A stretch of 10,838 bases of DNA, taken from contig JALRHN010000066.1 in NCBI GenBank assembly GCA_023259575.1, positions 1 to 10,838 of the forward strand, in the 5' to 3' direction. This DNA is from Candidatus Kapaibacterium sp. GTDB taxonomy: Bacteria > Bacteroidota > Ignavibacteria > Kapaibacteriales > UBA961. Shown here one piece after another: positions 7,368-10,838 of this stretch. Under the pieces are notes generated by a model. It was not told the DNA's origin, ran no database searches, and worked only from the letters and a program-made list of their open reading frames with translations. The number at the start of each line of letters is the position of its first letter. Position 1 is the stretch's first letter. A program made the translations under genes and the position numbers.

Positions 7368-9728
7368 ATGAGAACAGACTTTTTATCAGAGCAAGCGCTA
7401 TTAACACAATCTTTAAAAGAAATTGAATTTCCAATTGTTTTAGAACATATTGCTCAATTTGCATTATCTGAATTAGGTAAAGAAATTGTTCTACATATAG
7501 TTCCAGATTATCCCTTGAATTGGCTAATAGAAGAGCATAATCGTATCGCAGAAATGAGAGATCTTTTAGCCAAAAACGAAGTGTTTCCTAGTGAAGGAAT
7601 TTCTGATATTCGTCCTCAATTACATAAATCTCTTATTTCAGGTAGCTTCCTTACCGCTTCAGAACTATTAGACGTTTACGATGCATTAAGAGCTTGCAGA
7701 CTATTATCTCAGTATTTTACATCGAAATCAGAAATATCACCAGCTCTTGCTGAATTTGGCAAAGGTTTTTATGAAAATAGATTTTTAGAAAAACATATTA
7801 CAGATGCAATTGATGATACAGGCTCGATTAAAGATACTGCTAGCAGAGAGCTTGCTGAAATTAGAAAAAATATAGTAGAAACTTCATCTAGGCTAAGATC
7901 TAGAATGAATAAACTTCTTGCAAAAGTAGCAGAAGAGGATAAGGTAACTGATGAGTTTGTAACCCAAAGAGATGGTAGATTTGTTCTACCTATGCGTGCT
8001 TCAGACAAAAGATCTGTCCCGGGTATTATTCATGGAATGTCTAATACAGGATTAACAGTTTTTGTTGAACCTACCGAAATCGTAGAAATGAATAATCAGC
8101 TTTCATTATTATTAAGTGATGAACGCAGAGAAATGATTAGAATCTTAACTGTATTAACGGCTGAATTAAGTGCAGAAGCTTCTCTTTTTTTACAATCAAC
8201 AGAAGTATTGGCTCATTTTGATGCAATGTTTGCCAAAGCATCATATGCACTAGAAAAAAATGGGGTGAAACCACATATTATATCTGGTCCAGAGATTGAA
8301 TTATATAATGTGTATCATCCTTTATTACAATCTCAAAAAAGTGTTAAACCAATTCCACTTACTATAGAATTTACTTCAGATAAACGCGGACATCTTATAT
8401 CCGGACCAAATGCTGGTGGAAAAACTGTTGCTTTAAAAAGTATAGGTTTAAATATTGCTATGGCTTTATCTGGTATCTTCCCTTTGGGTGAATGCAGAAC
8501 TGGACTCAAAAAGATTTATTCTGCAATTGGAGACCATCAATCCATAGAGAATAATCTGAGCACTTTTAGCTCGCAAATTGTCACATTAAAAAATATACTG
8601 TCAAATGCAGCATCTGACTCTTTAATTTTAGTAGATGAAATTTGCTCTGGAACGGATCCCCAAGAGGGAAGTGCGCTTGCTTCTGGCATAATTGATTTCT
8701 TTATTGATAAAAAATCAATGTTTGTAGTCACAACTCATCAATCTACTTTAAAAAGCTATGCTTTAAATCGCCCCGAAATCCTTAATGCATCCATGGAATT
8801 TGATGCAGAACATCTAAAACCTACATATCGATTTCAATCAGGAATTCCTGGTAATAGCTATGCTTTTGTACTAGCAGAATCTATTGGTATGCCCCAAAGT
8901 GTTCTTAATCATGCGAAAACATATTTAGGTGATAAACATTCTGAATTGGAACAAAGTATAGCTTCTCTTCAAATATTTAAATCTCAAGCAGAAGAATCAT
9001 TAAGAATAGCACATTCAGAAAGATTAGCTATTGCAACATTAAAAAAAGATTATGAAGAAAAAGCATTAGAATTTAAGCAGAAAAAATCTGAGTATCTTCA
9101 GAATGCAAAGCAAGAAGCAAAAGAGATTGTCCAAAAAGCAAATGCATTAATTGAACATACTATCAAAGAAATTCGTGAACAAAAAAGGGATATTAATGAT
9201 ATCAGAAAAGAATTTTCAGCTATAAAAAAAGAGATAGAGCATGCCGTTAAAGATAATAAAGATATTATTCCTGCAGATATAGGCTTTGCTGTGGGTGATG
9301 CTGTTATGATCTCTGATAATCAAAGAGATATAGGTAGTATTATAATTGTTGATGAAGCAACACAGTCTGCAATTGTAGAGTTTAATGGAATTAAATTCAA
9401 AACAGCATTATATAATTTGGTAAAAGCTAAAAAAAGTGATCAAAAAAAATATCAAAAATCATCTGGTGGAATATTAAAACTAGATGCTAAAACAACTATT
9501 GATATTAGAGGATTTAGGGCAGATGAAGCGTGTAAAGAAGTAGAAAAATTGATATCAGACGCCTTGATTTCAAATATTGCGATTGTAACTATTATTCATG
9601 GTAAAGGAACAGGCGCTCTTAGACAAGCTATTCACTCTCAATTATCTCAACATCCAGGTGTTTCATCATATCGTAATGGTTTTATTGCCGAAGGTGGTGA
9701 TGGTATTACAGTTGTGGAGATTGCTTAA
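7368..9728 (+). CDS. mutS2: MutS2 family ATPase/endonuclease (Smr domain protein)
   Basis: This 786-residue protein is full length for MutS2 (about 785). MutS2 is a MutS paralogue without the mismatch-recognition domain. Family work links it to suppression of recombination and, in some bacteria, to rescue of collided ribosomes. An N-terminal core/lever region precedes the ATPase: Walker A GPNAGGKT (Lys352) and Walker B LILVDEICSGTD (Asp423, Glu424), then TTHQSTLKSYA. A long charged coiled coil follows, then a small beta-rich segment starting GFAVGDAVMI, and a C-terminal Smr nuclease domain with IDIRG (Asp712), HGKGTGALR (His744) and GGDGITVV. I chose ATG 7368: a longer frame from ATG 7299 would add 23 hydrophobic residues unlike the family and would start inside the inverted repeat. 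No Shine-Dalgarno sequence is seen. tsaD follows with a one-base overlap, so the two are probably co-transcribed. Confidence 0.95.
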   Translation: MRTDFLSEQALLTQSLKEIEFPIVLEHIAQFALSELGKEIVLHIVPDYPLNWLIEEHNRIAEMRDLLAKNEVFPSEGISDIRPQLHKSLISGSFLTASELLDVYDALRACRLLSQYFTSKSEISPALAEFGKGFYENRFLEKHITDAIDDTGSIKDTASRELAEIRKNIVETSSRLRSRMNKLLAKVAEEDKVTDEFVTQRDGRFVLPMRASDKRSVPGIIHGMSNTGLTVFVEPTEIVEMNNQLSLLLSDERREMIRILTVLTAELSAEASLFLQSTEVLAHFDAMFAKASYALEKNGVKPHIISGPEIELYNVYHPLLQSQKSVKPIPLTIEFTSDKRGHLISGPNAGGKTVALKSIGLNIAMALSGIFPLGECRTGLKKIYSAIGDHQSIENNLSTFSSQIVTLKNILSNAASDSLILVDEICSGTDPQEGSALASGIIDFFIDKKSMFVVTTHQSTLKSYALNRPEILNASMEFDAEHLKPTYRFQSGIPGNSYAFVLAESIGMPQSVLNHAKTYLGDKHSELEQSIASLQIFKSQAEESLRIAHSERLAIATLKKDYEEKALEFKQKKSEYLQNAKQEAKEIVQKANALIEHTIKEIREQKRDINDIRKEFSAIKKEIEHAVKDNKDIIPADIGFAVGDAVMISDNQRDIGSIIIVDEATQSAIVEFNGIKFKTALYNLVKAKKSDQKKYQKSSGGILKLDAKTTIDIRGFRADEACKEVEKLISDALISNIAIVTIIHGKGTGALRQAIHSQLSQHPGVSSYRNGFIAEGGDGITVVEIA

Positions 9729-10522
9729 TGAAAAAATCACACATCATCTTAGCTATCGAAAGTTCATGTGATGAAACATCAGCTTCTGTAATTCATGATA
9801 ATCAAGTATTAAGTAATATAATTTCTTCTCAAACCTTTCATTCCACTTATGGTGGGGTAATACCTGAACTTGCTTCAAGGGCTCATTTAAGTTCTATATC
9901 ATCAATTGTTCAGCAGGCATTACATACATCTGGAATTGGAATAAATGATGTTGGCGCAATCGCAGTGACACATCAACCAGGCCTTGCAGGAGCATTATTA
10001 GTTGGGGTTTCTTTTGCAAAAGGTATGGCTTTGAGATTAGGAATTCCAATAATTCCTATTAATCATATTGAAGGACATCTTTATAGCGGATGTATTGAAT
10101 ATCCTGATATTCAATTCCCTTGTATATCATTAGTTGTTAGTGGCGGACATACCAGCATATTTTTGGTGCATTCTTATATTTCTTATGAATTATTAGGAAG
10201 TACAAAAGATGATGCTGCTGGCGAAGCATTTGATAAAATTGGTAAAATGCTTCATTTAGACTATCCAGCTGGACAAAAAATAGACTCCTTAGCACAATTA
10301 GGTAATCCAAAAGCATATGATTTTCCTCGATCTATGCTTCATGATGGATCGTATAATTTTAGTTTTAGTGGTCTTAAAACATCCGTTAAGAATTTTTTAC
10401 AGAAACAGTTTAACAATCAAAAACCTAATCAATCTGAACTTCAAGATATTTGTGCTTCGGTTCAAATGAAACAGTCTTATTCAATAACAGGGCCTCAATC
10501 TTATCTATCTTCTCATGTATAG
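9728..10522 (+). CDS. tsaD: tRNA N6-threonylcarbamoyladenosine transferase TsaD, 3' end replaced by foreign sequence
   Basis: TsaD, with partner proteins, transfers the threonylcarbamoyl group to A37 of ANN-decoding tRNAs (t6A). The N-terminal ASKHA half is clear: AIESSCDETSAS near the start, GGVIPELASRAH, the metal-binding pair His113 and His117 in NHIEGH, SGGHTS from 138, and the NFSFSGLKTSVK segment. The family match runs to about residue 246 (QDICASVQ), then switches to 17 unrelated residues and a stop at 264. Family members have about 335-345 residues. The missing part holds the GGVxxN motif and the CTDNGAM region with another metal-binding Asp, so this product could not work. ATG 9728 overlaps the mutS2 stop by one base; GGAGA at 9716-9720 might serve as a weak ribosome site. 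Only about 9728-10466 is authentic tsaD; the break is probably an assembly or amplification chimera. Confidence 0.93.
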   Translation: MKKSHIILAIESSCDETSASVIHDNQVLSNIISSQTFHSTYGGVIPELASRAHLSSISSIVQQALHTSGIGINDVGAIAVTHQPGLAGALLVGVSFAKGMALRLGIPIIPINHIEGHLYSGCIEYPDIQFPCISLVVSGGHTSIFLVHSYISYELLGSTKDDAAGEAFDKIGKMLHLDYPAGQKIDSLAQLGNPKAYDFPRSMLHDGSYNFSFSGLKTSVKNFLQKQFNNQKPNQSELQDICASVQMKQSYSITGPQSYLSSHV

Positions 10523-10817
10523 TATTAAACTGTTCTTCAATATCTAAATTATCCATTATTACACTTGCAACATCTTCTCCATCTATACTAGCGTTCATAT
10601 CAATATTACGGGCTATATCGTATGTACTAATGTTATCAGCTATATCAGCTGCTAAATCATAATCAGTTATTTCTTTTAATGTAATTCGTATATCATATAA
10701 GTCTTTATGTATGATCTTCATATCAGCAGTGTATCTATTGCTTACACTACTTTCATTCTCGTTCATACATTGTTGTATGATTGGTTTAAGTAATTCTCTG
10801 AGGTACTTTGTTATCAT
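10425..10817 (-). CDS. hypothetical acidic protein, phage-like, 3'-truncated at the junction
   Basis: The frame encodes 130 residues, of which only about the first 115-118 (to LNKTVSF) are likely genuine; the last dozen or so are read from antisense tsaD. I do not recognise a family. The N-terminus (MITKYLRELLKPIIQQ) is a basic helix. The centre is acidic, with repeated D-[IVL]-A patterns (DLAADIAD, YDIARNID, EDVASVIMDNLD), and the end (EEQFNTIHEKIDKIEALLLN) looks like a short coiled coil. This low-complexity Asp/Ile style recalls uncharacterised proteins of marine tailed phages, but that is an impression, not a homology result. ATG 10817 is preceded by a good Shine-Dalgarno sequence, unlike the native genes here. 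There is no signal peptide or membrane segment. The upstream end of its replicon lies outside the window. Confidence 0.6.
   Translation of the reverse strand: MITKYLRELLKPIIQQCMNENESSVSNRYTADMKIIHKDLYDIRITLKEITDYDLAADIADNISTYDIARNIDMNASIDGEDVASVIMDNLDIEEQFNTIHEKIDKIEALLLNKTVSFEPKHKYLEVQID
10463..10475. other. junction between tsaD and unrelated sequence
   Basis: Left of this point the plus strand encodes conserved TsaD; right of it the TsaD match ends abruptly and the minus strand becomes coding. Both genes are interrupted here: tsaD loses its 3' quarter, and the minus-strand gene loses its natural 3' end, running on through antisense tsaD to a chance stop at 10425. I see no terminal inverted repeats, target duplication or integrase that would mark an element end. 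The exact base cannot be fixed, because a few bases may be shared by both sides. Confidence 0.75.
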
Positions 10818-10824
10818 TATGGTT

Positions 10825-10831
10825 GTTCCTT
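10825..10831 (-). promoter_or_regulatory. Shine-Dalgarno sequence of the right-end gene
   Basis: AAGGAAC on the minus strand ends seven bases before the ATG at 10817. It supports that start. It also contrasts with gyrB, uvrA and mutS2, whose starts have no such motif, which fits a different origin for the right end. Confidence 0.6.
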
Positions 10832-10838
10832 ATAGTAT

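Noticed and set aside
10450..10662. Plus-strand open frame opposite the right-end gene
   Set aside because: It overlaps both the tsaD junction and the minus-strand gene, has low-complexity Ser/Ile content typical of antisense reading, and has no supporting start signal.
10463..10838. Insertion sequence or transposon end within tsaD
   Set aside because: No terminal inverted repeat, transposase fragment or target-site duplication is visible in the sequence to the right of the break.

Overview
This is an A+T-rich bacterial chromosome segment carrying one partial gene, five further chromosomal genes (the last one broken) and a short alien-looking right end. GyrB is about 660 residues long and lacks the large insertion of proteobacterial GyrB. 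GyrB, UvrA and MutS2 read like members of the Bacteroidota/Chlorobiota (FCB) group. The gyrB, uvrA and mutS2 starts have no recognisable Shine-Dalgarno sequence, as is usual in that group. A low-GC FCB-group bacterium is therefore the best guess; the genus cannot be read from the sequence.

Layout. (1) 3-2038, plus strand: the C-terminal two-thirds of a family 5 (oligopeptide/dipeptide type) ABC-transporter substrate-binding protein, translationally coupled through an ATGA overlap to a cytosolic S9-like alpha/beta hydrolase. Together they suggest peptide uptake and hydrolysis. (2) 2180-4168, plus: gyrB, complete. (3) 4165-7173, minus: uvrA, complete, converging on gyrB so that the two stop codons overlap. 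A strong intrinsic terminator for gyrB lies inside the 3' end of uvrA, and its antisense strand encodes part of a basic C-terminal tail of UvrA. (4) 7174-7367: the divergent uvrA/mutS2 promoter region, with a perfect 8-bp inverted repeat. (5) 7368-9728 mutS2 and 9728-10522 tsaD, plus, overlapping by one base.

The right end is abnormal. TsaD is normal up to about residue 246 (base ~10465), then changes abruptly to unrelated sequence and stops about 80-95 residues short. That unrelated sequence is the 3' part of a minus-strand gene with a good Shine-Dalgarno sequence, encoding an acidic protein with repeated D-[IVL]-A patterns like those of uncharacterised marine phage proteins. This gene is also cut at the same point. 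Because tsaD is normally essential, a chimeric assembly or amplification join is the likeliest explanation, with a real insertion second.

The rest is housekeeping: supercoiling, nucleotide excision repair, MutS2 ATPase/nuclease and tRNA t6A modification. I see no tRNA, rRNA, CRISPR array, insertion sequence or new defence system. The most notable native feature is the gyrB terminator overprinted by the uvrA tail.
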